Part shown: positions 1-5,285 of the stretch, piece by piece
Layout of the letters: every line of letters starts with the position of its first letter
Numbering within the stretch: position 1 is the first letter of the stretch
Origin: Oscillospiraceae bacterium
GTDB taxonomy: Bacteria > Bacillota > Clostridia > Oscillospirales > Oscillospiraceae
Length of the DNA stretch: 5,285 nt
Direction: 5' to 3'
NCBI GenBank assembly: GCA_902765975.1
Contig: CACXBO010000074.1
Location: forward strand, 1-5,285
Position numbers and translations under genes: made by a program
Notes under the pieces: generated by a model
The model's input: the letters and a program-made list of their open reading frames with translations, nothing else
Told to the model about the DNA's origin: nothing
The model's database searches: none

Positions 1-371
1 TCCAGCAGCTTACACGAGATATGTCAGTCGACGAGGTGAAGAAAGCAGGCCTTGAGACTTACTTCGTAGATCATACGACGGGAGTTTATCCGCAGTTTGC
101 GTCCGGTACTCCCTGGACTGCGTCGACAATAGCTGTTAAGGGAGATATTATAACAGATCTAAACGAGGACCTTGCCGCAGAGCAAAAGGCACGCACGACT
201 TACGACAATATACTCAGGCTAAGCGACGATCCTGACGTCAACAACGTAATTAGATTTTTACGCGAACGTGAGATCGTCCACTATCAGCGTTTCGGGGAGG
301 CGCTCGGCAAAACTTTGGATAGGCTCGACAAGAAGAACGTCTACGCATTTAATCCCGGCTTCGATAAGTAA
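1..371 (+). CDS. cotJC: Manganese catalase family protein, CotJC-like (3' part only)
   Basis: Partial gene; the reading frame is open to the left edge (first full codon at 3), so the ATG at 21 is an internal Met, not the start. About 122 residues are visible, against roughly 190 or more for the CotJC family, so the N-terminal third with the first metal ligands is outside the window. Manganese catalases are four-helix-bundle ferritin-like proteins that dismutate H2O2 at a di-Mn centre; CotJC is the spore-coat member in Bacillus and clostridia. Visible signatures, numbered from the ATG at 21: the AAEQKAR helix (residues 52-58) with the probable Mn-ligand Glu54, and the REREIVHYQRF helix (81-91) with the probable ligand His87. 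The middle section (GLETYFVDHTTG, residues 10-21) aligns by eye with CotJC. The C-terminal tail NVYAFNPGFDK follows the helix bundle and resembles clostridial homologues as I recall them. It is convergent with the pyrimidine operon and unrelated in function. Whether it is a coat protein or a cytosolic catalase cannot be decided here. Confidence 0.88.
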   Translation, partial: QQLTRDMSVDEVKKAGLETYFVDHTTGVYPQFASGTPWTASTIAVKGDIITDLNEDLAAEQKARTTYDNILRLSDDPDVNNVIRFLREREIVHYQRFGEALGKTLDRLDKKNVYAFNPGFDK

Positions 372-380
372 ATAATACTA

Positions 381-420
381 AATCAGCGCACCGGATATTA
401 TTCCGGTACGCTGATTTTTT
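381..420 (+). terminator. Rho-independent terminator of the catalase gene, possibly bidirectional
   Basis: A near-perfect hairpin starts 9 bases after the catalase stop. Left arm 381-395 pairs with right arm 402-416: eight pairs (aatcagcg/cgctgatt), one C/A mismatch (389/408), then six pairs (accgga/tccggt) around a 6-base loop (396-401). A run of six T (415-420) follows on the plus strand, the classical arrangement. Read on the minus strand the same stem is followed by a T-rich but interrupted stretch (TTTAGTATTATTTA), so it may also end the pyrimidine operon transcript, less efficiently. The right arm lies inside the 3' end of the glycosylase gene, whose stop codon (398-400) sits in the loop. 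Confidence 0.9.
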
Positions 421-898
421 CTTTCCAAATTTCTATCAGTCTGCCAAGCGAATACGCCGCGTTCGCAGGACTTGTCGACGGCAGCTTTATCGGCTCAATT
501 CCGATTTCTTTGAATATAAACCGCATATAAAGCTCATACGCTTTTCCGCCGTTCACGAAAATACCTTTCTTCACCATTGAATTATCAAGTATCTGGTGCA
601 AATCGGCAGGTTCAACGTCTTCAATTGTGCTGTCCTGCGAGCCGATGATCGAGCAGCTTTCAATGACATCGTAGAGAGCTATGAGGTTTTCTGAAAGGAA
701 CACCCGCTTTTCTTCAAAGGTTTCGGGGCAGCTTCTATTAAAAACAGCGGAAATCACCTTCCAAAATCTGTTCTGCGGGTGTCCGTAAAAGAAGCTTGCT
801 TCCCTTGATTTGACTGACGGAAAGCTTCCGAGAATAAGAATACGAGATTCGGGAGTGTAAAACGGACCGAAGCCGTGCTCGTGCCTCTCTCTTATCAT
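398..898 (-). CDS. DNA-deoxyinosine (hypoxanthine-DNA) glycosylase, UDG superfamily
   Basis: A 166-residue protein matching the small hypoxanthine-DNA glycosylase family (family 6 of the uracil-DNA glycosylase superfamily), which excises deaminated bases, chiefly hypoxanthine from deoxyinosine, as the first step of base excision repair. Seen in the sequence: a beta strand and first motif LILGSFPSVKSRE (residues 21-33); the FFYGHPQNRFW block (36-46), whose Asn43 probably corresponds to the key active-site Asn of the family; a hydrophobic strand with FVNGGKA (114-120); and the LPSTSPANA motif (139-147) in the place of the superfamily's second motif. Length and both motifs are as expected for an intact enzyme. 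The start ATG (898-896) overlaps the TGA of the preceding aspartate carbamoyltransferase gene as ATGA; a GAGG (906-903) sits only 4 bases upstream, so translation is probably coupled. It is the last gene of the pyrimidine operon. Older annotations may call such proteins uracil- or G/U-mismatch DNA glycosylases; exact substrate preference cannot be read from sequence. Confidence 0.88.
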   Translation of the reverse strand: MIRERHEHGFGPFYTPESRILILGSFPSVKSREASFFYGHPQNRFWKVISAVFNRSCPETFEEKRVFLSENLIALYDVIESCSIIGSQDSTIEDVEPADLHQILDNSMVKKGIFVNGGKAYELYMRFIFKEIGIEPIKLPSTSPANAAYSLGRLIEIWKEKISVPE

Positions 899-1968
899 AA
901 CGCCTCGGCTTCACAGTAGAGGCAGCGACGCACTCTCCTGCCGTTTTCTTCCCTCTCGGTGTATAAACAGTCGAGCTCCTGCTCAACTCCGGTTATACAG
1001 GCGTGATTTTTGCACGTCGGTCCAGGTATAGTCACCTTTGGCTCTTCACAGAAGTCCCTGCTGCCCAAAAGCTTCAATATTAGCGCCATACGCATAAGCT
1101 TTCCGTTCAAGGCCTGCTTAAAATAACAGGCTCTGGGGTCGTCGTCTACCTTTACGCTGATCTCATTTACTCTTGGCAGAGGGTGAAGTATTGCAAGATC
1201 GCTTTTTGCTGAGCTGAGCTTCTCGATTGTCAGGATATAGCTGTCCTTCAGCCTCTCGAACTCATCCATATCAGTAAAGCGTTCCCTCTGTATCCGCGTC
1301 ATATAAAGAACGTCGAGCAGCGGCATCGCTTTTTCAAGGTCGCTCACCTCTTCATATGGTATATGAAGCTCGTCGAGCACGTTTTTCCTGACGTAATCGG
1401 GTATTCTCAGCTCTTCCGGTGAGATAAGGATGAATTTAGTACCCTTATACCGACTCATTGCGTTTATAAGGGAATGCACCGTTCGGCCGTATTTCAGGTC
1501 TCCGCATATTCCGATGGTGAGATTTTCAAAGCTCCCTTTCTCCCTCTTTATCGTAAGCAGATCGGCAAGCGTTTGAGTCGGGTGGCAGTGTCCTCCGTCA
1601 CCGGCGTTGATCACGGGTACGGTTGCGCTGTGTGCGGCGACAAATGCAGCGCCCTCCTTCGGATGGCGGATAGCGATAACGTCGGCATAGCAGCTAACTA
1701 CTCTCGCCGTATCGTGTACGCTCTCACCCTTCGCTGCAGACGATGCGGAGACTCCGGGCATCGAGATAACGCTGCCTCCGAGCTCAAGCATAGCAGCCTC
1801 AAAGCTCAGTCTTGTTCTCGTGGATGGCTCAAAGAACAAAGTTGCAAGCTTTTTGCCTCTGCACTTGTCGCTGTATCTCTCCGGATGCTCAGCGACGTCA
1901 AGAGCAGTATTGCATAATTCTTCAAGCTCATCCGTGGAAAGATCGGTAACATCCAAGAGGCTTCTCAT
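895..1968 (-). CDS. pyrB: Aspartate carbamoyltransferase with PyrI-type zinc tail
   Basis: Condenses carbamoyl phosphate with aspartate to carbamoyl aspartate, the committed step of pyrimidine synthesis. The catalytic part spans about residues 1-303 of 357: the carbamoyl-phosphate loop FEPSTRTR (46-53), the '80s loop' SASSAAKGES with Lys80, RHP (101-103), HPTQTLAD (129-136), GDLKYGRT (156-163), YMTRIQRERF (222-231) and HPLPRV (262-267). All the expected substrate-binding residues are visible. About 50 further residues form a tail with CKNHAC (Cys319, Cys324) and CLYC (Cys349, Cys352). This CX4C...CX2C pattern, with a 25-residue gap, matches the zinc domain of the E. coli regulatory chain PyrI, while PyrI's N-terminal nucleotide-binding domain is absent. 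The tail is in frame, with no sign of a frameshift. The start is supported by AGGTG (1980-1976) 7 bases upstream; the ATG overlaps the pyrE stop by 4 bases (ATGA), and the 3' end overlaps the glycosylase start likewise. Confidence 0.96.
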   Translation of the reverse strand: MRSLLDVTDLSTDELEELCNTALDVAEHPERYSDKCRGKKLATLFFEPSTRTRLSFEAAMLELGGSVISMPGVSASSAAKGESVHDTARVVSCYADVIAIRHPKEGAAFVAAHSATVPVINAGDGGHCHPTQTLADLLTIKREKGSFENLTIGICGDLKYGRTVHSLINAMSRYKGTKFILISPEELRIPDYVRKNVLDELHIPYEEVSDLEKAMPLLDVLYMTRIQRERFTDMDEFERLKDSYILTIEKLSSAKSDLAILHPLPRVNEISVKVDDDPRACYFKQALNGKLMRMALILKLLGSRDFCEEPKVTIPGPTCKNHACITGVEQELDCLYTEREENGRRVRRCLYCEAEAL

Positions 1969-2609
1969 TTATTCTCACCTATCCACGATTCGTCTGAAGG
2001 GTTATTGCGAAACTTGATCAGTCTGTCAACGTCCTCAGGCTTTATGTAGCCCTCCTCCGCAGCAGTTTCGGCAATAACGTCGAAATTCGTAAGGCTGTAG
2101 TTTACAACTTCCGCCTCGGCAAGGCGGTCAATGCCTTTTTTCATACCGTAAGTGAAGATCGATACGATACCGAGCACGTCGGCGCCCGCCTCGCGCAGCA
2201 CGTTCACCACTTCGATAACGCTTCCTCCTGTGGAGATAAGGTCCTCGACTACGACGACCTTCTGCCCCTTTTCAAGTTTCCCCTCTATCTGATTTTGTCT
2301 TCCGTGGTCTTTTGCTCCGGACCGCACGTAGCCCATAGGCAGTCCGAGGATATGTCCCGTTATAGCGGCGTGAGCTATTCCCGCCGTGCTCGTTCCCATA
2401 AGCACCTCGACTTCGGGATAATTCTTTTTGATCGTCTCAGCCAGCCCGTTCTCTACGTCGTTTCTGACCTCCGGGGACGTTAATGTGAGACGGTTATCGC
2501 AATAGACCGGGCTTTTGATTCCGCTCGCCCACGTAAAGGGCTCGTCCGGTCTGAAAAAGACCGCCTTGATCTTCAGAAGGTCCTTGGCTATAACTTTACA
2601 CAGTTCCAT
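1965..2609 (-). CDS. pyrE: Orotate phosphoribosyltransferase
   Basis: Transfers phosphoribosyl from PRPP to orotate to give OMP, the fifth step of UMP synthesis; works as a dimer in the cytosol. With the start chosen here the protein has 214 residues, normal for the family. Visible features: an N-terminal hood containing FTWASGIKSPVYCDNR (25-40); the GTSTAGIAHA segment (72-81); the mobile loop YVRSGAKDHGRQNQIEG (94-110) with the catalytic Lys/Asp/His/Gly run at 100-103; and the PRPP-binding motif VVVVEDLISTGGSV (118-131) with the acidic pair Glu122-Asp123. An upstream in-frame ATG at 2651 would add 14 residues lying inside pyrF and has no support. The ATG at 2609 has a well-placed GAGGTG and gives the typical N-terminus. 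Ten bases separate it from the pyrF stop; its own stop overlaps the pyrB start. Confidence 0.96.
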   Translation of the reverse strand: MELCKVIAKDLLKIKAVFFRPDEPFTWASGIKSPVYCDNRLTLTSPEVRNDVENGLAETIKKNYPEVEVLMGTSTAGIAHAAITGHILGLPMGYVRSGAKDHGRQNQIEGKLEKGQKVVVVEDLISTGGSVIEVVNVLREAGADVLGIVSIFTYGMKKGIDRLAEAEVVNYSLTNFDVIAETAAEEGYIKPEDVDRLIKFRNNPSDESWIGENK

Positions 2610-2615
2610 TTTAAA

Positions 2616-2621
2616 CACCTC
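2616..2621 (-). promoter_or_regulatory. Ribosome binding site deciding the pyrE start
   Basis: Read on the minus strand this is GAGGTG, complementary to the 16S rRNA 3' end, 6 bases before the ATG at 2609. Its first bases overlap the TGA stop of pyrF (2622-2620), so ribosomes finishing pyrF terminate on the pyrE ribosome binding site. It fixes the pyrE start at 2609 rather than at the upstream in-frame ATG at 2651. Confidence 0.85.
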
Positions 2622-3318
2622 AGTCAACGAATTCTCTGACGCAGCGCTCATACGCTAAAACGGGATCCTCTGCTGCAGTTATCGGTCTGCCGACGACTAT
2701 ATAGTCCGAGCCTATCTTTTTTGCCTCCGACGGCGTCAAAACGCGCTTCTGGTCTCCTGTCTCTCCGTCTGCAAAGCGCACTCCGGGCGTCACGGTCAGA
2801 AAACCTTGTCCGCACACGCCGTGTACCTTCTCTGCTTCAAGCGGAGAACAGACGACGCCGTCCAGTCCTGCGCTTTTTGCAGTCTTTGCGTAATGCATTA
2901 CAACACTGTCTATCGGCTCATTGATGAGCAGATCACGCTCCATACTCTCCTGATCAGTACTCGTAAGCTGCGTTACGGCAATTAAAAGAGGTCTGGTGCC
3001 GTCCTCCCTCGTCAGTCCCTCAAGCGCAGCTTTCATCATTGAAGAAGTGCCAGCCGCGTGAAGATTCGTTATATCAACGTCAAGCTTTGAAAGAACGCGC
3101 ATTGCCTTCTTTACTGTATTCGGAATATCGTGAAGCTTAAGGTCGAGAAATATTCTGTGACCTCTCGCCTTTATTTCACGGACTATCGATGGACCCTCGG
3201 CATAATAGAGCTCCATACCTATCTTTACAAACGGCTTTCTGCCCTTAAACTTGTCGAGAAACGCGAGGGTGTCCTCAGCGCTCGAAAAATCACAGGCAAC
3301 TATAACGTCCTTACCCAT
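2620..3318 (-). CDS. pyrF: Orotidine 5'-phosphate decarboxylase (short bacterial type)
   Basis: Decarboxylates OMP to UMP, the last step of the pathway. The 232-residue length and TIM-barrel signatures match the short PyrF type found in B. subtilis and E. coli, not the longer type. Visible: VACDF (8-12) with the substrate-binding Asp10; VKIGMEL (31-37) with Lys32; the catalytic signature FLDLKLHDIPNTV (57-69) with Asp59, Lys61 and Asp64; HAAG (87-90); TQLTST (116-121); VTPGVR (176-181) followed by the phosphate-gripper region GDQKR (188-192); and VVGRPIT (208-214) with the phosphate-binding Arg211. All key residues are present. The start is firm: GGAGGTG (3331-3325) lies 6 bases upstream. The first 8 bases overlap the 3' end of pyrD, and pyrE follows after 10 bases. 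Confidence 0.97.
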   Translation of the reverse strand: MGKDVIVACDFSSAEDTLAFLDKFKGRKPFVKIGMELYYAEGPSIVREIKARGHRIFLDLKLHDIPNTVKKAMRVLSKLDVDITNLHAAGTSSMMKAALEGLTREDGTRPLLIAVTQLTSTDQESMERDLLINEPIDSVVMHYAKTAKSAGLDGVVCSPLEAEKVHGVCGQGFLTVTPGVRFADGETGDQKRVLTPSEAKKIGSDYIVVGRPITAAEDPVLAYERCVREFVD

Positions 3319-4228
3319 CTATCGCACCTCCGATAATATCTCTCAGGTTTTCGATACCGTATTTGTTCATCGTTTCAGGCAGCGCGGAAATAATATCACG
3401 CGATGCAAACGGATCGACGAGATTTTTTGCGCCTATCTCAACCGCCGTCGCGCCTGCAAGCATCATCTCGATAACGTCCTCGGCGGAGCTTACGCCACCC
3501 ATACCGACGACCGGTATTTTAACTGCGCAAGCAACCTGGTATACCATTCTCAAGGCAACCGGAAAAACAGCAGGGCCGGAAAACCCGCCCATCCTGTTGG
3601 CTAAAACAGGCTTTTTTGTTTTAAGGTCGATTCGCATTCCCAAAAGAGTGTTTATAAGGCTGATTCCATCCGCACCCGCGTCTTCGCAGGCCTTTGCGAT
3701 CTCAACGATATCCGTTACGTTCGGAGAGAGCTTTATTATTACGGGCTTAGTCGTAACAGCCTTAACCGCTCTCGTTACCTCAGCAGCGGCAGCAGGATTA
3801 GTTCCGAAGCTCATTCCGCCTCCGTGTACGTTCGGGCAGCTAACGTTTACCTCCAGCCAGCCTACCTGCTCTTCGCCGTCAAGCTTCGCGCAGGTATAAG
3901 CGTAATCCTCCACGGAAAAACCGGAAACGTTTGCCATAACCGGTTTTGAAAAGCATTTTTTGAGTCTCGGTAGTTCATCGTTAATAACTGCATCAACTCC
4001 CGGATTTTGGAGCCCTACGGAGTTTAACATTCCCTCGGTACACTCCGCTATCCTCGGAGTGGGATTGCCATAGCGCGCTTCTCTCGTAGTTCCCTTGAAG
4101 GAAAAAGTGCCTAGGCAGTTAATATCGTAAAGCTCGGCAAACTCACAGCCGTAGCCGAAAGTTCCGGAAGCAGGAATAACGGGGTTATCAAGCTCTATTC
4201 CGCAGAGGGAAACGCTCAGTCTTCCCAT
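3311..4228 (-). CDS. pyrD: Dihydroorotate dehydrogenase B, catalytic subunit (class 1B)
   Basis: FMN-containing TIM-barrel subunit that oxidises dihydroorotate to orotate, passing electrons through PyrK to NAD+. The 305-residue protein shows PASGTFGYG (19-27); FKGTT (44-48) with Lys45; the substrate-binding GMLNSVGLQNPG block (66-77); ANVSG (99-103); EVNVSCPNV (126-134), whose Cys131 is the catalytic base typical of class 1 enzymes (class 2 uses Ser); IIKLSPN (164-170); NT (193-194); and the FMN phosphate-binding GMGGVSSAEDV (242-252) and VEIGAKN (263-269) segments. There is no N-terminal membrane helix, which excludes the quinone-linked class 2 enzyme. The adjacent pyrK fixes it as the NAD-dependent heterotetramer. 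The start has AAGGAGG (4242-4236) 7 bases upstream; the gene overlaps pyrK by 13 bases, and pyrF by 8 bases at its other end. Confidence 0.97.
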   Translation of the reverse strand: MGRLSVSLCGIELDNPVIPASGTFGYGCEFAELYDINCLGTFSFKGTTREARYGNPTPRIAECTEGMLNSVGLQNPGVDAVINDELPRLKKCFSKPVMANVSGFSVEDYAYTCAKLDGEEQVGWLEVNVSCPNVHGGGMSFGTNPAAAAEVTRAVKAVTTKPVIIKLSPNVTDIVEIAKACEDAGADGISLINTLLGMRIDLKTKKPVLANRMGGFSGPAVFPVALRMVYQVACAVKIPVVGMGGVSSAEDVIEMMLAGATAVEIGAKNLVDPFASRDIISALPETMNKYGIENLRDIIGGAIDG

Positions 4229-4947
4229 ATAAGCTCCTCCTTTCGGAACACCGGACCATCTTTGCAGACGCGCTTATAGCCTTTTTTTGTTTTCTTCGTA
4301 CATCCCATACATGCGCCGAAGCCGCAGCCCATCCTCTCTTCAAAACTGAATTCGCCCTCAGAAGAAGCGGTGTCATACACGGCCTTCAGAAGCGGAAGCG
4401 GACCGCAGGTGTAGTAATATGAGTAATCCTCCGGCAGATACATCGTTGGATATCCCTTCTCGCCATAGCTTCCGTCCACTGTAGTTACAGTCACCTCGCA
4501 GCCGAGCTCCTCAAATTCGCCCTCGTAGAATACCTCATCCGCGCAATTGAAGCCGAGAAGAACTCTCACGCTCTTTCCCTCTTCTATGAGCCTCTTCGCA
4601 AGGAGGTACAAAGGAGGCGTGCCGACTCCCCCTCCTATCAGCAGCGGCTTGTCGCCGGAGCTTGTCACATCATAGCCGTTTCCAAGTCCGGTAAGGATAT
4701 CGAGGTAGTCGCCCGGGAGAAGGTTTGAGAGCCAACCGGTCCCCTTTCCGACCGTTTTGATTATAAGCGTCAGCTCATTCTCCGATACGTCGCAGACAGA
4801 AACAGGTCTGCGAAGAAACGAACCGTCCACCGCGATGTTCACGAACTGCCCCGGTCTAATGCCCTCCGTGCAGCCCTCAAGACGAAGGCGAAAGACGTTA
4901 TCTGTCAGAACGTCGTTTGCGGTTACCTTAAAAATCTCTTCTCTCAT
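4216..4947 (-). CDS. pyrK: Dihydroorotate dehydrogenase B, electron-transfer subunit
   Basis: FAD and [2Fe-2S] subunit that moves electrons from the FMN of PyrD to NAD+. The 243-residue protein has the ferredoxin-reductase fold: an N-terminal beta barrel with the FAD-binding RRPVSV motif (46-51) and GKGTGWL (67-73); a nucleotide-binding domain opening with PLLIGGGVGTPPLYLLAK (101-118); the YYTCGP segment (178-183); and a C-terminal iron-sulfur binding region, MGCGFGACMGC then VC, supplying four cysteines at 208, 213, 216 and 228 in the spacing expected for PyrK. All cofactor motifs are intact. GAGG (4956-4953) lies 5 bases before the ATG and overlaps the stop of carB. The stop lies 13 bases inside pyrD, consistent with coupled synthesis of the two subunits. 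Confidence 0.97.
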   Translation of the reverse strand: MREEIFKVTANDVLTDNVFRLRLEGCTEGIRPGQFVNIAVDGSFLRRPVSVCDVSENELTLIIKTVGKGTGWLSNLLPGDYLDILTGLGNGYDVTSSGDKPLLIGGGVGTPPLYLLAKRLIEEGKSVRVLLGFNCADEVFYEGEFEELGCEVTVTTVDGSYGEKGYPTMYLPEDYSYYYTCGPLPLLKAVYDTASSEGEFSFEERMGCGFGACMGCTKKTKKGYKRVCKDGPVFRKEELIWED

Positions 4948-4954
4948 AGCGTCC

Positions 4955-5285
4955 TCACGAATCTATCGTTGAAATTGTCAACGTCGTCTCTTCAAGAACG
5001 TCAAGCAGAACTCTGACTGTATCAAGCGAGGTAAAGAGAGTCGCGTTATTCTCTGCGGCGCAGCGGCGAATCTCAATTCCGTCTGACATCTGATTCGAGG
5101 ATTCGATATTGCGCGTGTTGATAATATAGGCTATATGCCCCATTCTTATGGAATCGAGTATTTCGCTGGAGCCGTCGTAAATCTTCTGAAGCACGTGAGT
5201 CCTGATACCGTGTGATTTAAGAAATTTTGCAGTACCCTCTGTCGCCTCAATATTAAATCCGAGATTATAAAATCTCCTTACAAGA
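4955..5285 (-). CDS. carB: Carbamoyl-phosphate synthase large subunit, C-terminal end (partial)
   Basis: Only the last 109 residues before the TGA at 4957-4955 are present; the frame continues past the right edge (last full codon ends at 5284), and the full protein is usually about 1,070 residues. The apparent start at 5194 is an internal GTG valine. The visible part is the MGS-like allosteric domain that follows the two ATP-grasp halves: RRFYNLGFNIEATEGTAKFL (residues 3-22 from the edge), VLQKIYDG (31-38), the YIINTRN strand (53-59), DGIEIRRCAAEN (68-79) and TSLDTVRVLLDVLEE (85-99). In the family this domain binds UMP (inhibition) and, depending on species, ornithine, IMP or PRPP (activation). 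The Thr residues of ATEGTA, the Lys of LQK and the INT motif agree with the effector pocket. Position next to pyrK, with a 7-base gap, supports a pyrimidine-specific enzyme (pyrAB-type). Confidence 0.95.
   Translation of the reverse strand, partial: LVRRFYNLGFNIEATEGTAKFLKSHGIRTHVLQKIYDGSSEILDSIRMGHIAYIINTRNIESSNQMSDGIEIRRCAAENNATLFTSLDTVRVLLDVLEETTLTISTIDS

Noticed and set aside
21..371. Stand-alone 116-residue catalase-like protein starting at ATG 21
   Set aside because: The frame is open upstream to the window edge and the preceding residues (QQLTRD) fit the CotJC helix before this point, so this is a cut gene, not a short one.
738..986. 82-codon minus-strand frame across the pyrB/glycosylase junction
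   Set aside because: Overlaps two well-supported genes in another frame and is basic and featureless. I also considered whether it marked a frameshift extending PyrB or the glycosylase, but both proteins are complete without it.
1474..1917. 147-codon open frame on the plus strand, antisense to pyrB
   Set aside because: Covered by the catalytic core of PyrB on the other strand; the protein is Arg/Ser/Cys-rich without any motif, typical of a shadow frame.
2607..2651. Upstream in-frame ATG giving PyrE 14 extra residues
   Set aside because: The extension lies inside pyrF, lacks a suitable ribosome binding site and is not typical of PyrE, whereas GAGGTG is placed correctly for the ATG at 2609.
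3363..3899. 178-codon open frame on the plus strand, antisense to pyrD
   Set aside because: It lies wholly inside the strongly conserved pyrD, has no convincing ribosome binding site or recognisable domain, and its low-complexity Ala/Ser/Thr/Ile composition is what codon-biased reverse complements give.
4955..5194. Stand-alone 79-residue protein starting at GTG 5194
   Set aside because: The frame stays open to the window edge and the upstream residues continue the CarB MGS-like domain (LGFNIEATEGTA), so the GTG is an internal valine.
895..5285. The cluster as a novel biological system
   Set aside because: Six of the seven minus-strand genes are textbook pyrimidine biosynthesis enzymes with intact motifs. 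Only the zinc tail of PyrB and the attached glycosylase are out of the ordinary, and these are reported separately.

Overview
The window holds the 3' part of a de novo pyrimidine (UMP) biosynthesis operon on the minus strand. It faces the end of a CotJC-like manganese catalase gene on the plus strand. The class 1B dihydroorotate dehydrogenase pair (PyrK + PyrD), the strong GGAGG-type ribosome binding sites and the CotJC-type spore-coat catalase all point to a Gram-positive, probably spore-forming, anaerobic member of the Clostridia (Bacillota). I cannot name a genus. Base composition looks close to 50% GC where I sampled it, and there is no obvious foreign segment.

Layout, left to right: (1) 1-371, plus strand, C-terminal part of the manganese catalase, whose true start lies left of the window. 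(2) 381-420, a strong hairpin-plus-T-run terminator for that gene; its right arm lies inside the convergent gene. (3) 398-898, minus strand, a deoxyinosine/hypoxanthine-DNA glycosylase family gene. (4) 895-1968, aspartate carbamoyltransferase (PyrB) with a short PyrI-like zinc-binding tail. (5) 1965-2609, orotate phosphoribosyltransferase (PyrE). (6) 2620-3318, OMP decarboxylase (PyrF). (7) 3311-4228, dihydroorotate dehydrogenase B catalytic subunit (PyrD). (8) 4216-4947, its electron-transfer subunit (PyrK). (9) 4955-5285, the last 109 residues of the carbamoyl-phosphate synthase large chain (CarB), cut by the window's right edge.

Read in the direction of transcription the order is carB-pyrK-pyrD-pyrF-pyrE-pyrB(+Zn tail)-glycosylase. 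Every junction is either an overlap (4, 4, 8 or 13 bases) or a gap of 7-10 bases, so this is almost certainly one transcript with translational coupling. The encoded steps are carbamoyl phosphate synthesis (CarB), carbamoyl aspartate formation (PyrB), dihydroorotate oxidation (PyrDK), OMP formation (PyrE) and UMP formation (PyrF). Dihydroorotase (PyrC), the CPSase small subunit (CarA) and any PyrR/attenuator control are not in the window and may lie upstream, beyond the right edge.

I see no wholly new system. Two things merit a second look: the PyrB that carries only the zinc-binding half of PyrI, without the nucleotide-binding allosteric half, and the base-excision repair gene coupled by an ATGA overlap to the end of the pyrimidine operon. 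There is no gene-free stretch over 300 bases, and I found no RNA gene, mobile element, CRISPR array or long repeat.
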